Positions 41,772 to 50,238 of a stretch of DNA of 64,000 nucleotides are shown here, piece after piece (position 1 is the first letter of the stretch; each line of letters begins with the position of its first letter). Position numbers and translations under genes: made by a program. The stretch is from assembly GCA_033762315.1 (NCBI GenBank), contig JANRLS010000165.1:33284-97283 (forward strand). Direction: 5' to 3'. Under the pieces are notes generated by a model, which saw nothing but the letters and a program-made list of their open reading frames with translations, was not told the DNA's origin and made no database searches. The stretch is from CAYLLN01 sp033762315. Its GTDB lineage: Bacteria > Planctomycetota > Planctomycetia > Pirellulales > Pirellulaceae.

Positions 41772-42833
41772 ATGAATCGCCTTTCCCTCGCGGCTCTCGT
41801 AATCGTCGCGACCCGCACGCTCGCTGGCGGCGCGGAACCGGCCGCGCTCCAGACCATCGTGCGAGGCGAGTTTCTCTACGAAACCGCGCCGTTTCCGCAG
41901 TGCCATGCTTCGACCATCGCCGAAACACCGCGGGGCCTCGTCGCCGCCTGGTTTGGGGGGACGCGCGAAGGAGCGGCCGACGTGGGCATCTGGGTCTCGC
42001 GACGGGAAAACGACCAGTGGACCCCGCCGACCGAAGTCGCCACCGGCTTGCAAGTGGATGGCTCGCGTCATCCCTGCTGGAATCCGGTTCTCTTCCAGAT
42101 GCCGCGGGGGGCGCTGCTGTTGTTCTACAAAGTCGGTCCCAAGCCGAGTTCGTGGTGGGGAATGCAAACAACGTCGGCAGATGGAGGCCGCACCTGGAGC
42201 GAGCCGCGGCGCTTGCCTGACGACATTGCCGGCCCCATCAAAAACAAGCCGATCTTGCTGGCGGACGACCGCTTGCTCTGCCCCAGTTCGACCGAGAATC
42301 AGGGATGGCGAGTGCATTTGGAATGGACTAAGGATGGGGGCAAGACGTGGGAACGGACCGCCGCGCTGTGCGATGGCCTGACGCAGCACGCCATCCAGCC
42401 GACCGTGCTGCGCCACGGCGAACGGCTGCAAATGCTGTGTCGCAACCGGGCCAGCGGGCCGCTGTGGCAGACCTGGTCGGACGATGCCGGCCGGACCTGG
42501 ACGAAGCTCGAACCGGCCGCGCTGCCGCACCCCGGTTCGGGAATCGATGGGGTGACGCTCGCCGACGGCCGGCAGTTGCTGGTTTATAACCACACGACGA
42601 AGGGGCGCTCGCCGCTGAATGTCGCGGTCAGCGAAAACGGCCGCCAGTGGCTCGCCGCGCTAGTCCTGGAGGATCAACCTGGCGAGTATTCGTATCCCGC
42701 CGTGATTCAAGCCAAGGACGGCATGGTCCACATCACCTACACCTGGAAACGGCAGCGCGTGAAACACATCGTCGTCGATCCGGCCCATCTGGCGGGCAAG
42801 CCAATCGTGGATGGCCAGTGGCCGCAAAAGTAG
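41772..42833 (+). CDS. Exported sialidase/BNR-repeat glycosidase-like protein
   Basis: A 353-residue six-bladed-propeller protein of the exo-alpha-sialidase (BNR) group. A signal peptide precedes the mature part (MNRLSLAALVIVATRTLAGG). Asp-box repeats are clear: SADGGRTWSEP, TKDGGKTWERT and SDDAGRTWTKL. Other conserved segments are FPQCHASTIAETPRGLVAAW, RHPCWNPVLFQMPRGALLLF and VYNHTTKGRSPLNVAVS. The arginine triad of true sialidases cannot be verified, so related BNR glycoside hydrolases are alternatives. It is divergent from fae with 180 bases between starts and stands alone. Confidence 0.9.
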   Translation: MNRLSLAALVIVATRTLAGGAEPAALQTIVRGEFLYETAPFPQCHASTIAETPRGLVAAWFGGTREGAADVGIWVSRRENDQWTPPTEVATGLQVDGSRHPCWNPVLFQMPRGALLLFYKVGPKPSSWWGMQTTSADGGRTWSEPRRLPDDIAGPIKNKPILLADDRLLCPSSTENQGWRVHLEWTKDGGKTWERTAALCDGLTQHAIQPTVLRHGERLQMLCRNRASGPLWQTWSDDAGRTWTKLEPAALPHPGSGIDGVTLADGRQLLVYNHTTKGRSPLNVAVSENGRQWLAALVLEDQPGEYSYPAVIQAKDGMVHITYTWKRQRVKHIVVDPAHLAGKPIVDGQWPQK

Positions 42834-42872
42834 GCCAGCAAGGACCGCCGTGCCGGGTCGCGCGGTGCTCAC

Positions 42873-43514
42873 TTACTTCGCGATGGGGACGACGGAAAGC
42901 CGCAAGGACTCAATAGAATTGAATTTCAATACCAGTTCGCCCTTCGTCAATAGCTCCTTGGTAATCTCCACTTCGGATTGGCCCATCAAGTCGTGAGACG
43001 CGAGGTCGATGTCGTTGACAAAGATCGAGATCTTGTCGCCGAGGGAAACTCGCAAGGCTCCGTCGGTAATTTTGGCCAATAGCGAATCGCTCGCGACCGA
43101 GCTGTCGGCGGCGAATTTGCCACGAGCTTCACTCAACGCGCGATCCTGAAAGGCTTCGATCGCGGCCCCGCACCGCAGCGTCTGCATCGCGGAGGTGGAG
43201 AACAGCTCTTTGAACTTAGTTGGAACAGGGCGGCCCAAATCCTTCATTTTCCGTTCGGTGGCCTGCACCAGTAGCTCCACGGTTTCCTGCTGAGCCTTCG
43301 CATCGTGCCGCATCAGGGTCACTTGCGGGTCGGGCCTCGCGAACGCACCAACACCGGTATCCCAGGCATTTCCGTCCGGTTGAGCGGGGGCAACCTCAAT
43401 GAGCGTGGGTTGCAGGTTGTGTGTCCCCTTGCCTGGAAGATCCGCCCCCAGCACCGCGGACCCGAGTAACGAGCCTACAAGCGTCAAAACGTGACCACGG
43501 CGAAGGTTACTCAC
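42873..43514 (-). CDS. Exported protein of unknown function after tadA
   Basis: A 213-residue product starting at GTG 43514; CGGGAGA seven bases upstream supports this start, and no closer ATG would leave a signal peptide. The N-terminus (HVLTLVGSLLGSAVLGADLP) is a signal sequence. The mature part has no motif I recognise; segments such as KISIFVNDIDLASHDLMGQS and LTKGELVLKFNSIESLRLSV suggest a beta-rich domain at the C-terminus. It is 26 bases downstream of tadA on the same strand. Composition is somewhat less GC-rich than neighbours. Confidence 0.75.
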   Translation of the reverse strand: MSNLRRGHVLTLVGSLLGSAVLGADLPGKGTHNLQPTLIEVAPAQPDGNAWDTGVGAFARPDPQVTLMRHDAKAQQETVELLVQATERKMKDLGRPVPTKFKELFSTSAMQTLRCGAAIEAFQDRALSEARGKFAADSSVASDSLLAKITDGALRVSLGDKISIFVNDIDLASHDLMGQSEVEITKELLTKGELVLKFNSIESLRLSVVPIAK

Positions 43515-43540
43515 GTCAATTCTCCCGATTGGAGGTCCGC

Positions 43541-44002
43541 CTACTTCTTACCCAACCTGCGCTGCGCCTGAAAAAACTGGGTCAAGATCTCGCCGCACGG
43601 CTGGGCCAAAATCCCTGGCACCACCTGGCAGCGGTGATTGAGCCGTTCGTCGCTCAGCAGGTGATACAACGTATTCGCTCCGCCGGCCTTGGGGTCGGTC
43701 GCCCCATACACCACCACCGGCAGCCGGGCTTGCACGATCGCCCCGCAGCACATGATGCAAGGCTCCAGCGTGACATAGAGCGTGCAGCCTTCGAGCCGCC
43801 AATCTTCGAGCGCCGCCGCCGCCTGCGTGATGGCGATCATCTCTGCATGGGCGGTCGGATCGGAAAGCTGTTCGCGCTGGTTGTGGGCCGCGGCAATGAC
43901 GAGCCCCTCATGCACGATCACCGCGCCGACCGGCACTTCGTCCTCGGCCAGCGCCGCCTCGGCCTCGCGCAGGGCTTGCCGCATGAAGTGGTCGTGGGTC
44001 AT
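43541..44002 (-). CDS. tadA: tRNA adenosine(34) deaminase
   Basis: Converts A34 of tRNA-Arg(ACG) to inosine; essential. 153 residues, normal for TadA. Zinc and catalytic residues are His52-Ala-Glu54 (HAEM) and Cys82/Cys85 (PCIMC), and the N-terminal VPVGAVIVHEGLVIAAAHNQ and C-terminal LYHLLSDERLNHRCQVVPGI are typical. Start ATG at 44002 overlaps the stop of the DUF1080 gene by ATGA, indicating translational coupling; the longer open frame to 44152 was rejected. The second CDA-fold gene of the window (28921) is GuaD-like, so both functions are covered. Confidence 0.95.
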   Translation of the reverse strand: MTHDHFMRQALREAEAALAEDEVPVGAVIVHEGLVIAAAHNQREQLSDPTAHAEMIAITQAAAALEDWRLEGCTLYVTLEPCIMCCGAIVQARLPVVVYGATDPKAGGANTLYHLLSDERLNHRCQVVPGILAQPCGEILTQFFQAQRRLGKK

Positions 44003-44646
44003 TTCAGCTTCCGAATCTTGACATCCTTGATCGCCGCCTTGACCTGGTAGGTCGAAATGCCGAGGGGGCGGTTGGGATCGACTTCGGAGCGGGTCGAGAT
44101 TTTGCGGTCCTTGATTTCGACGTCGGCGGTTTGCTCGTCGTTCGCCCAGCATTCGATTTTGCCACCGGCCACGCGGACGCGGACGCTATACCATTTGTTC
44201 GGCTCGAACTTGCGATAGACGGTCGTTTCGTTTTCGGAGGCATCGAAACCATTGATGCTGGAGACGCCGACGACCGTTCCTCCCCAGCCGCCGACGATGT
44301 AGCTCGCGTGCGTATCGCGGACCGGGAAGGTAAGGCCGCAGAAAAAATCGTCCCCTTGCAGCTTCATCGCTTGCAGCGAAATCTCGTAGTTGTCCTTGGG
44401 GAGCGAATCTCCTTTGGTGTAGGTCACGCCGGTCAGCGTCGCCCCCGCTTCGAGCACGAGCTCCCCTTTCTCGACCTTCACTTCCCCTTCGCCGCCATAG
44501 CTGGTCTTTTTCCAGCCCTCCAGCGACTTGCCGTCAAACAGCGGCATCCAGTCGTCTTTCTTGTCGGCCGCGGGCTTGGGTTCGTCGGCTGCGAGCGGCA
44601 AGGCGAGGGTCAGGGCCAGTGCGGCGAGCAAGGAGGAGCGGATCAT
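43999..44646 (-). CDS. DUF1080 (3-keto-disaccharide hydrolase-type) exported protein
   Basis: A 215-residue secreted lectin-fold protein. Signal peptide MIRSSLLAALALTLALPLAA from the ATG at 44646, then the characteristic DUF1080 opening WMPLFDGKSLEGWKK. Further family strands: LPKDNYEISLQAMKLQGDDF, FCGLTFPVRDTHASYIVGGW and TTVYRKFEPNKWYSVRVRVA. Members of this large planctomycete family are presumed to act on glycans, but most are untested. Coupled to tadA by a four-base overlap, which is an unexpected pairing. Confidence 0.92.
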   Translation of the reverse strand: MIRSSLLAALALTLALPLAADEPKPAADKKDDWMPLFDGKSLEGWKKTSYGGEGEVKVEKGELVLEAGATLTGVTYTKGDSLPKDNYEISLQAMKLQGDDFFCGLTFPVRDTHASYIVGGWGGTVVGVSSINGFDASENETTVYRKFEPNKWYSVRVRVAGGKIECWANDEQTADVEIKDRKISTRSEVDPNRPLGISTYQVKAAIKDVKIRKLK

Positions 44647-44733
44647 TGCGGACTCCTGGAGTGGGCGGCGAATCGACGCTATTGTGCGCTTCGGACACGT
44701 CAATTCCCAGCAGTCGTCATCGAAATGCAATGC

Positions 44734-44811
44734 AAATCTCACACAGAGGCACTGAGTCGCAGAGAACTACGGCATTTCCTCTCTGTGTCTCGGCGCCTCG
44801 GTGTGAGATTT
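44734..44811. repeat. Imperfect palindromic repeat (AAATCTCACACAGAGG / CCTCGGTGTGAGATTT)
   Basis: The two ends (AAATCTCACACAGAGGCACT and GCGCCTCGGTGTGAGATTT) are near inverse copies enclosing CGCAGAGAACTACGG and CCTCTCTGTGTCTCGG. It can form a long imperfect stem-loop of about 78 bases. It lies between divergently transcribed genes. Confidence 0.7.
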
Positions 44812-44898
44812 CGGGCGCGAGGGTGCATGCTGGAATATTCGCCCGGGTCATGGGCGAATTCGAGGATAACCTTCGTTCCTCGTGTAACAACGATTTCC

Positions 44899-45420
44899 AT
44901 GCGATACAGCTTGGCGTCACTTCTGGTCACAATTGCGGTGCTGGCCGCTGGCCTGGGAGTGTACGTTCCGTATGGCTGGCTTGGAGTTTTATTGCTGGTG
45001 CCGCATCTGCTCACTCTGTTTGGATTCTGGTGGCTCGTCAAACGCCGGAAGTGGCGAATCGCCGGGACGATTTTCTTCCTCTACACCACCAGCTGGACCG
45101 CGACTGCGTATTTTGGAATTCCTCAGGTTCGTGAAGATGTCAGATCGCAAATTTGGAGCCGCGAAAATAATCATCGGTTTGGCGAGTTGAAGCAAGTTGG
45201 CCACGAACCAATGATGAAGTGGATTGACGATGGCAACAGTCCACGTGTCAAACCGCCTTGGTCGTTTGTAGGCAATGGATGGTCCCCCTGCCCGTTCGTA
45301 GTGACCATGGACTACGGCACTTTTCGGGGATTAACAGACGGAGAAGGCTACAAGCGACTCTACGTCTGGTGCTTTGGTTACCGATGGCATTGGTACTCGA
45401 AAATGTTGTGGTTATCGTAA
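44899..45420 (+). CDS. Small membrane protein of unknown function, low GC
   Basis: A 173-residue product from the ATG at 44899 (MRYSLASLLVTIAVLAAGLG); the upstream open frame runs antisense to the DUF1080 gene and is spurious. Two or three hydrophobic helices at the N-terminus (LVTIAVLAAGLGVYVPYGWL; LLLVPHLLTLFGFWWLV; TIFFLYTTSWTATAYF) are followed by a Trp/Tyr-rich soluble part ending YVWCFGYRWHWYSKMLWLS. Codon use is visibly less GC-rich than neighbours. I do not recognise the family; similar MRYSL-starting proteins are known in planctomycetes. Confidence 0.72.
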   Translation: MRYSLASLLVTIAVLAAGLGVYVPYGWLGVLLLVPHLLTLFGFWWLVKRRKWRIAGTIFFLYTTSWTATAYFGIPQVREDVRSQIWSRENNHRFGELKQVGHEPMMKWIDDGNSPRVKPPWSFVGNGWSPCPFVVTMDYGTFRGLTDGEGYKRLYVWCFGYRWHWYSKMLWLS

Positions 45421-45482
45421 CTGGCAGGACTCGTCGGCGATCGCCCACTCGCGCCTGCGGCTTGCCGTTAAACGAAGATGTG

Positions 45483-46436
45483 TCACAGTTGTCCCCGAAA
45501 CCAATCCACATACTCCGCCACGGCCGCCTCGACGGGCACGCGGGGCTCGTAGCCGAGCAGGCGGCGAGATTTGGTCAGGTCGGCGTGGGTGAAGGGCATG
45601 TCCTCGGCACGCGGGGCGTGATGTTCGATCTGGGCCTTCATGCCGGTCGCCGCTTCGATCAGCTCGATCAGGCGGCGGATGGGAATTGGTTGGTCGTGCC
45701 CCAGGTTCAGGCATTGGCCAGCGATGTTCGGCGCGGTAAGCGCGGCGAGGAAGCCGCGGCAAATATCCGCCACGTGCGTGAAATCGCGGAGCACCGAGCC
45801 ATCGCCAAAGAGCGCGAGCGGCTGGCCGGCAAGTATCGCCCGCGTGAACGCCGCCAGGGCCAGTTCCGGCCGCAACCGCGGGCCGATCACATTGAAGAGC
45901 CGCAGCGACACGAATGGCACGCCGAATAGCTGGTGATACGTGAACCCCAGCAATTCCGCCGAGCGCTTGCTCGCTCCATACGGACTGGACGGCACGCCGA
46001 GCGGAGCATCTTCGACAAACGGCGCCGCCGCTCCGCGGCCATAGACCGTCGAAGACGAGGCAAACAAAAACCGCTCGACCGGATGCCGCCGGGCCGCCTC
46101 CAAAAGGGCCACCGTGCCGGCGATGTTGTTCTCGACGCTCGTCAGCGGCTCGCGCAGGCTGGCGGGGACTCCCGGCGAGCCGCCGAGGTGGCAAATCGCC
46201 CGGACGCCATGCGACAGGAGCAGCTCGCAGTTCAAGTCGCGGTCGCGAAAATCCCCTTCGACCAGCGTCACGCGCGACTCGCCCCCCCACGCGACCGCGT
46301 TTTGCCGCTTGAGGCGCGGATCGTAATAGTCGTTGAAATTGTCGAGCACGACAACGGGGCTGTCGGTTTGCGCCAACAGCAATTCCACCAGGTGGCTGCC
46401 GACAAACCCCGCCCCGCCCGTCACCAGAATGGCCAT
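45483..46436 (-). CDS. NAD-dependent sugar-nucleotide epimerase/dehydratase
   Basis: An extended short-chain dehydrogenase of 317 residues. The NAD motif is GGAGFVGSH near the N-terminus, active-site motifs are SSSTVYG (Ser/Thr) and YGASK (Tyr/Lys). LDNFNDYYDPRLKRQNAVAW is typical of the UDP-glucuronate/UDP-glucose 4-epimerase group. ATG at 46436 begins MAILVTGGAGF. Epimerisation of a UDP-sugar for surface polysaccharide is likely, consistent with the GT39 and VanZ genes beside it. The upstream start (46526) was rejected as it would add 30 unrelated residues. Confidence 0.92.
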   Translation of the reverse strand: MAILVTGGAGFVGSHLVELLLAQTDSPVVVLDNFNDYYDPRLKRQNAVAWGGESRVTLVEGDFRDRDLNCELLLSHGVRAICHLGGSPGVPASLREPLTSVENNIAGTVALLEAARRHPVERFLFASSSTVYGRGAAAPFVEDAPLGVPSSPYGASKRSAELLGFTYHQLFGVPFVSLRLFNVIGPRLRPELALAAFTRAILAGQPLALFGDGSVLRDFTHVADICRGFLAALTAPNIAGQCLNLGHDQPIPIRRLIELIEAATGMKAQIEHHAPRAEDMPFTHADLTKSRRLLGYEPRVPVEAAVAEYVDWFRGQL

Positions 46437-46524
46437 CCCCAAGCCTCCAGCGAACCTGAGCCTGCCGCGAACGCGAGGCATGATATACTTTCGGTAAGTT
46501 TTTCGCAGCAGCACCGAGCCCGTC

Positions 46525-46932
46525 ATGCCAGTTCGCCACCGCGCCGCTTTCGTCTTCGCGCTGGTGGCCGGCTATTGGGGGCTGATCTTCGTGCTGACTC
46601 ACTTGCCCGGCCGGGCGTTGGCCAGCCTGACCTTTTCCGACAAGGCCCAGCACGCGGCGGCTTACTTTGGGTTGGCCTTCATCTTGTCTGCGGCAGTGGT
46701 GCTGTTTCGCCCGCTGAGTTGGTGGACGCTCGCCGGCGTGGTGGCGGCAGCCGGCGCTTATGGCGCATTCGACGAGTTGACGCAACTGCTCGTTCCCGGC
46801 CGTACCGCCGACTGGCGCGATTGGCTGGCCGACGTGGCGGGGGCGCTGCTGGGGGGGACGGCGTTTCATCTCGGCTGGTGGCTGGTGGGAGGAAGGGGCA
46901 GGGAAGCTACGGCCGCACCCGATACGCCTTGA
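46525..46932 (+). CDS. VanZ-like membrane protein
   Basis: A 135-residue protein with four hydrophobic helices and the VanZ-family landmarks FVLTHLPG, FSDKAQHAAAYFGLAF (conserved Asp-Lys-x-x-His) and YGAFDELTQLLVPGRTADWR (E-x-x-Q and R-x-x-x-x-D). The family is linked in a few cases to teicoplanin resistance, but most members are of unknown role. Its 3-prime end overlaps the end of the convergent GT39-like gene by 26 bases. Confidence 0.9.
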   Translation: MPVRHRAAFVFALVAGYWGLIFVLTHLPGRALASLTFSDKAQHAAAYFGLAFILSAAVVLFRPLSWWTLAGVVAAAGAYGAFDELTQLLVPGRTADWRDWLADVAGALLGGTAFHLGWWLVGGRGREATAAPDTP

Positions 46933-49078
46933 CGCCCGGCGCAATCTCTTGCGGCTCGGCCAGAACTCCACGCGACACGAGTTCCGCGAGTAATCGCGGG
47001 TCGTACCGCGGATCGTAGCCATAGTTGCCGAGACTCTGATAGCGCCGCAGCTCGTTCTCATCGACCACGACCCAGCCAATGCCGCGAGTGGCAAAGGCCG
47101 CGCGCTGCTCGCTGACCGAGCGGCCCAAGGTCCAGTCGCACAAGAGGCAATCGTCGAAGCAGGTGTTGTAGAAGACTTGCGGCAGGAGATTGAACGGCGC
47201 GGCATCGCCAACCAGCAGCACTCCCTCCTCCTTGTTGACATGCTCGTTCAGCCACACATGCGCCGGGCTCACGCCGTAGGGGTTCTCGGCCGTGACGGAG
47301 GTCTTCCGCAGATGTTCTAGCGCCACGAACCAGCGATTGTCACCCACGAGCTGCGAACTGGCCGCGAGTAGCGAGTAGCCCAGGCCGAGAACCAGGATCA
47401 CCGCGACACTCCACTTCCACGGCCGGTCGTCGCGCCACGCCGCGCCGACACCCGCGAGCAGTGCCGCCAACGGCCACGCCGGCAGCAAAAAGCGATCCAG
47501 CCGGTGCGAAGCGGTCCACCAGACGGCGAGAACGAAGGCGAGCAGGGAAATGGCAAAGAGGACATTGCCAAGTGCAAAGTGCGCAGGGCAAAGTGCGATT
47601 GGAGATTTTGCAGTTTGCACTTTGCAATTTCCGCTCGCGAGCAGGCCCAGAACCGCCAGTCCCACCAGCGGCACAATCAGCGGACTGGCCAGATTGTCCT
47701 TCAGCAAAACGCGCGCGGCGGACTGCCCCAACGGCCCGAGCGAATAGCGCCGGCCCCTTGCATCGCGCGGCACCTGATGCGCCTGCTCCCACTGGGCGTT
47801 TTGCTCCGGCGTTCGCCCGCTATTGCCGAAGACCGCGCTGGCGAGAGGAAAGAACGGATTGCCGGTTTGAGCGACGTTTTTCGCGTACCACGGTCCACCG
47901 GCCACCAGCGCGCCGCTCACGAATAGCAGCCCCGCGGACCAGCGCAGGTTCGCGAATCGCAACTGCCGCCAGTCGGCAGGCAGCAGCGCCCACGCGACCA
48001 GCGGCAGCACGGCAAAGACTAGCCCCGGATATTTGCAGGCTGCCGCCGCGCCGGCCAGGAGTCCACTGAGTAGGTAGCTGGCCCGGCCGTCGCGAGCCAG
48101 CCACAACGCGTAGGCCGCCAAGAACACATTGGCCGCTAGCGCCCCGTCGTTAAGACCGCTCGTCGAAACATGCACCACCCATGGATGCCCCAAATAGACG
48201 GCTGCCGCGACCAAGCCGGCCCAGGAGCTGGCCAGCCGCCGGCCCGCGCAATAGAGTGCGAGCGCGGTCAGCGAGGCATAGCTCGCCAGCACCACCTTGC
48301 CGGCGAGGGCACCGTGAAACCAACCCTGCTCGCCCGGCATGAGCGCCATGGCCAGCAGGGCGTGCATCTCTCCCCCCAGCGGCATGTTGCCATAGATGTT
48401 GTGCGGCAGGAATTCGATCTGGCCCGACTGAAGCCATTCCTTGGGAACCTGCAGGTGATATTCGCGAACGTCGAACTCCCAGGGAGGGAGCAGGGAGCCG
48501 AGGAGGATGACGAGAGCCAGAAGAAAGGAGGCGAGCAGCAGGGCAGATTTCGGAGTTCGGATTTCGGATCGTGGATTGTTGAGGCGAAACGTTCGTAAGA
48601 CGTTCCACAAACCAACTCCGCTTAGTCCGACGACGCTCATCGCGAAGAGCCACCATGGACCGAGCAGACCAGCCAGTCCCAGGCCGAGAGTCGCGAGCGA
48701 GAGCCCGTTCAGGCCGATAGCGGTGGCAAACACGGTTCGTTCCAGTTCCGTCATCTCGGCCGCCAGTCGCAATCGATCCATCGTCAGTCGCCCCGCGCCA
48801 TGGGCCGCGAGCAAAATCAGCCCCGCCACGGCGAGCGCTGGCCAACGGTCGAAAAGCCCGAGCGGTGTTCCCGCTGGGCCGAACCACTGCGAAATCAGCA
48901 AATCGGGCATCGTTGCCAGCGACAGCACTTGCCGGTGAATGTCTGAGGTCGTGAAAAACGCCACGAAATAGCTGGCCGCCGCCAGTAGCGAAATCAGCGC
49001 CACCCACGGCGCGGCATCGGCTTGCGCCGCGCCGGGCGGGGCATCGCTGGGGGGCTTGCGGCGCGGAGCTTGCGGCAT
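46907..49078 (-). CDS. Polytopic membrane glycosyltransferase-like protein (GT39/PMT type)
   Basis: A 723-residue integral membrane protein with about a dozen hydrophobic helices. The loop WEFDVREYHLQVPKEWLQSG resembles the acidic DxE loop of GT-C glycosyltransferases (lipid-linked sugar donors). Further segments: YRHPWVV-like LGHPWVVHVSTSGLNDGALA and GPWYAKNVAQTGNPFFPLAS. Two repeat-derived insertions are in frame: NNPRSEIRTPKSA (near 48560) and SGNCKVQTAKSPIALCPAH (near 47600), both in predicted loops. ATG at 49078. Together with the epimerase it may decorate a surface glycan. Confidence 0.85.
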   Translation of the reverse strand: MPQAPRRKPPSDAPPGAAQADAAPWVALISLLAAASYFVAFFTTSDIHRQVLSLATMPDLLISQWFGPAGTPLGLFDRWPALAVAGLILLAAHGAGRLTMDRLRLAAEMTELERTVFATAIGLNGLSLATLGLGLAGLLGPWWLFAMSVVGLSGVGLWNVLRTFRLNNPRSEIRTPKSALLLASFLLALVILLGSLLPPWEFDVREYHLQVPKEWLQSGQIEFLPHNIYGNMPLGGEMHALLAMALMPGEQGWFHGALAGKVVLASYASLTALALYCAGRRLASSWAGLVAAAVYLGHPWVVHVSTSGLNDGALAANVFLAAYALWLARDGRASYLLSGLLAGAAAACKYPGLVFAVLPLVAWALLPADWRQLRFANLRWSAGLLFVSGALVAGGPWYAKNVAQTGNPFFPLASAVFGNSGRTPEQNAQWEQAHQVPRDARGRRYSLGPLGQSAARVLLKDNLASPLIVPLVGLAVLGLLASGNCKVQTAKSPIALCPAHFALGNVLFAISLLAFVLAVWWTASHRLDRFLLPAWPLAALLAGVGAAWRDDRPWKWSVAVILVLGLGYSLLAASSQLVGDNRWFVALEHLRKTSVTAENPYGVSPAHVWLNEHVNKEEGVLLVGDAAPFNLLPQVFYNTCFDDCLLCDWTLGRSVSEQRAAFATRGIGWVVVDENELRRYQSLGNYGYDPRYDPRLLAELVSRGVLAEPQEIAPGVKAYRVRP
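47565..47632. repeat. In-frame AGTGCAAAGTGC repeat inside the GT39-like gene
   Basis: AAGTGCAAAGTGCGCAGGGC and a near-inverse GCAGTTTGCACTTTGCAATT flank the unit. It is translated as CKVQTAKSPIALCPAHFA between two hydrophobic helices. Confidence 0.75.
48545..48580. repeat. In-frame GATTTCGG tandem repeat inside the GT39-like gene
   Basis: GATTTCGGAGTTCGGATTTC and GGATC on the plus strand, the same GGATTTC family as at 4896-4930. It is translated as NNPRSEIRTPKSA. Confidence 0.75.
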
Positions 49079-49221
49079 GGCGAACCTGATTTCTCGGCCT
49101 GAAAACCGGGGTGGCGTAAGCTATGATTGCCTAGTGCTTGAATGTCCGTGCGGTTTATGGCGATTGTAGCGGCCGGCCGCTGGATGCGATTCCCGCCCCA
49201 ACCCTCCCCCCCTGTTGCCTC

Positions 49222-50238
49222 ATGTCCACTCAGCGTCTCCGCGGCATCTTCACGCCCAACATTGTCCCGCTCGATGCCAACGGCGAGATCAACGAGGCCG
49301 AGACCCGCCGCTATGTCGATTGGCTCATCGACCACGGCGTGCATGGCCTGTATCCCAACGGCTCGACGGGGGAATTCCTGCGGTTCACGGCCGAAGAGCG
49401 GCGGCGGATCATCGAGATCATCGCCGACCAAACTCGCGGCCGCGTGCCGATTCTCGCCGGGGCCGCCGAGGCCAACGTCAAGGAAACCATTTCCGCCTGC
49501 GAGCACTATCACCGCCTCGGCTGCCGGGCAGTGGCCATCGTCTCGCCGTTCTACTACAAATTGTCGCCGGCCGGCGTGTACGCCTATTTCAAGACCATCG
49601 CCGACGCCTCGCCGATCGACATCACGCTCTACAACATTCCGCTCTTCGCCTCACCCATCGATGTCCCCACCGTGCAACGACTGGCCGAGGAATGCCCGCG
49701 GGTCGTGGCGATCAAGGATAGCACCGGCGACCTGCCGCACATGCTGCGAATGATCGCCGCTGTCCGCCCGCTGCGGCCGGAATTCGCCTTCATGACCGGC
49801 TGGGATGCGGCCCTGATGCCGATGCTGCTGATGGGGTGCGACGGCGGGACCAACGCCACCAGCGGTGTCGTCCCCGAAATCACGCGGAAGCTGTACGACC
49901 TCACGCTCGCCGGCAAGCTGGACGAAGCCCGCGACCTGCAATTCCGCCTGCTCACGTTGTTCGACGCCATGATCCTGGGGTGCGAATTTCCGGAAGGCTT
50001 CCGCGCCGCCCTCAACCTCCGCGGCATCCAAACCGGCCCCGGTCGGCAGCCGCAATCGGCCCTCCAGCAACAGCAGCTGGTGAAGCTGAAGGACCAATTG
50101 CAATGCCTGCTGGCCAGCGAAGGCTTCGCCAGCGAGCCCCTCGGCGGCTGCGGCGTCGGCGAAGCGCTCGATCCCGAGCACATCGCCCGGATCGTGCAAG
50201 GAGTCGTCGGCGAATTGAAGAAGCGGGGCATTGGCTAA
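49222..50238 (+). CDS. Dihydrodipicolinate synthase family class I aldolase
   Basis: A 338-residue lyase of the DapA/NAL superfamily. Motifs: NGSTGEF (pyruvate-binding GxTGE), YNIPLFASP (Tyr), and the Schiff-base lysine in VAIKDSTGD. The GWDAALMPMLLMGCDGGTNA segment is also typical. ATG at 49222 begins MSTQRLRGIFTPNIVPLDAN. The C-terminus is longer than in true DapA (residues about 290-338, rich in Gln: QSALQQQQLVKLKDQLQCLL), so another substrate such as N-acetylneuraminate or a keto-deoxy sugar is possible. No lysine-pathway genes are near. Confidence 0.9.
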   Translation: MSTQRLRGIFTPNIVPLDANGEINEAETRRYVDWLIDHGVHGLYPNGSTGEFLRFTAEERRRIIEIIADQTRGRVPILAGAAEANVKETISACEHYHRLGCRAVAIVSPFYYKLSPAGVYAYFKTIADASPIDITLYNIPLFASPIDVPTVQRLAEECPRVVAIKDSTGDLPHMLRMIAAVRPLRPEFAFMTGWDAALMPMLLMGCDGGTNATSGVVPEITRKLYDLTLAGKLDEARDLQFRLLTLFDAMILGCEFPEGFRAALNLRGIQTGPGRQPQSALQQQQLVKLKDQLQCLLASEGFASEPLGGCGVGEALDPEHIARIVQGVVGELKKRGIG

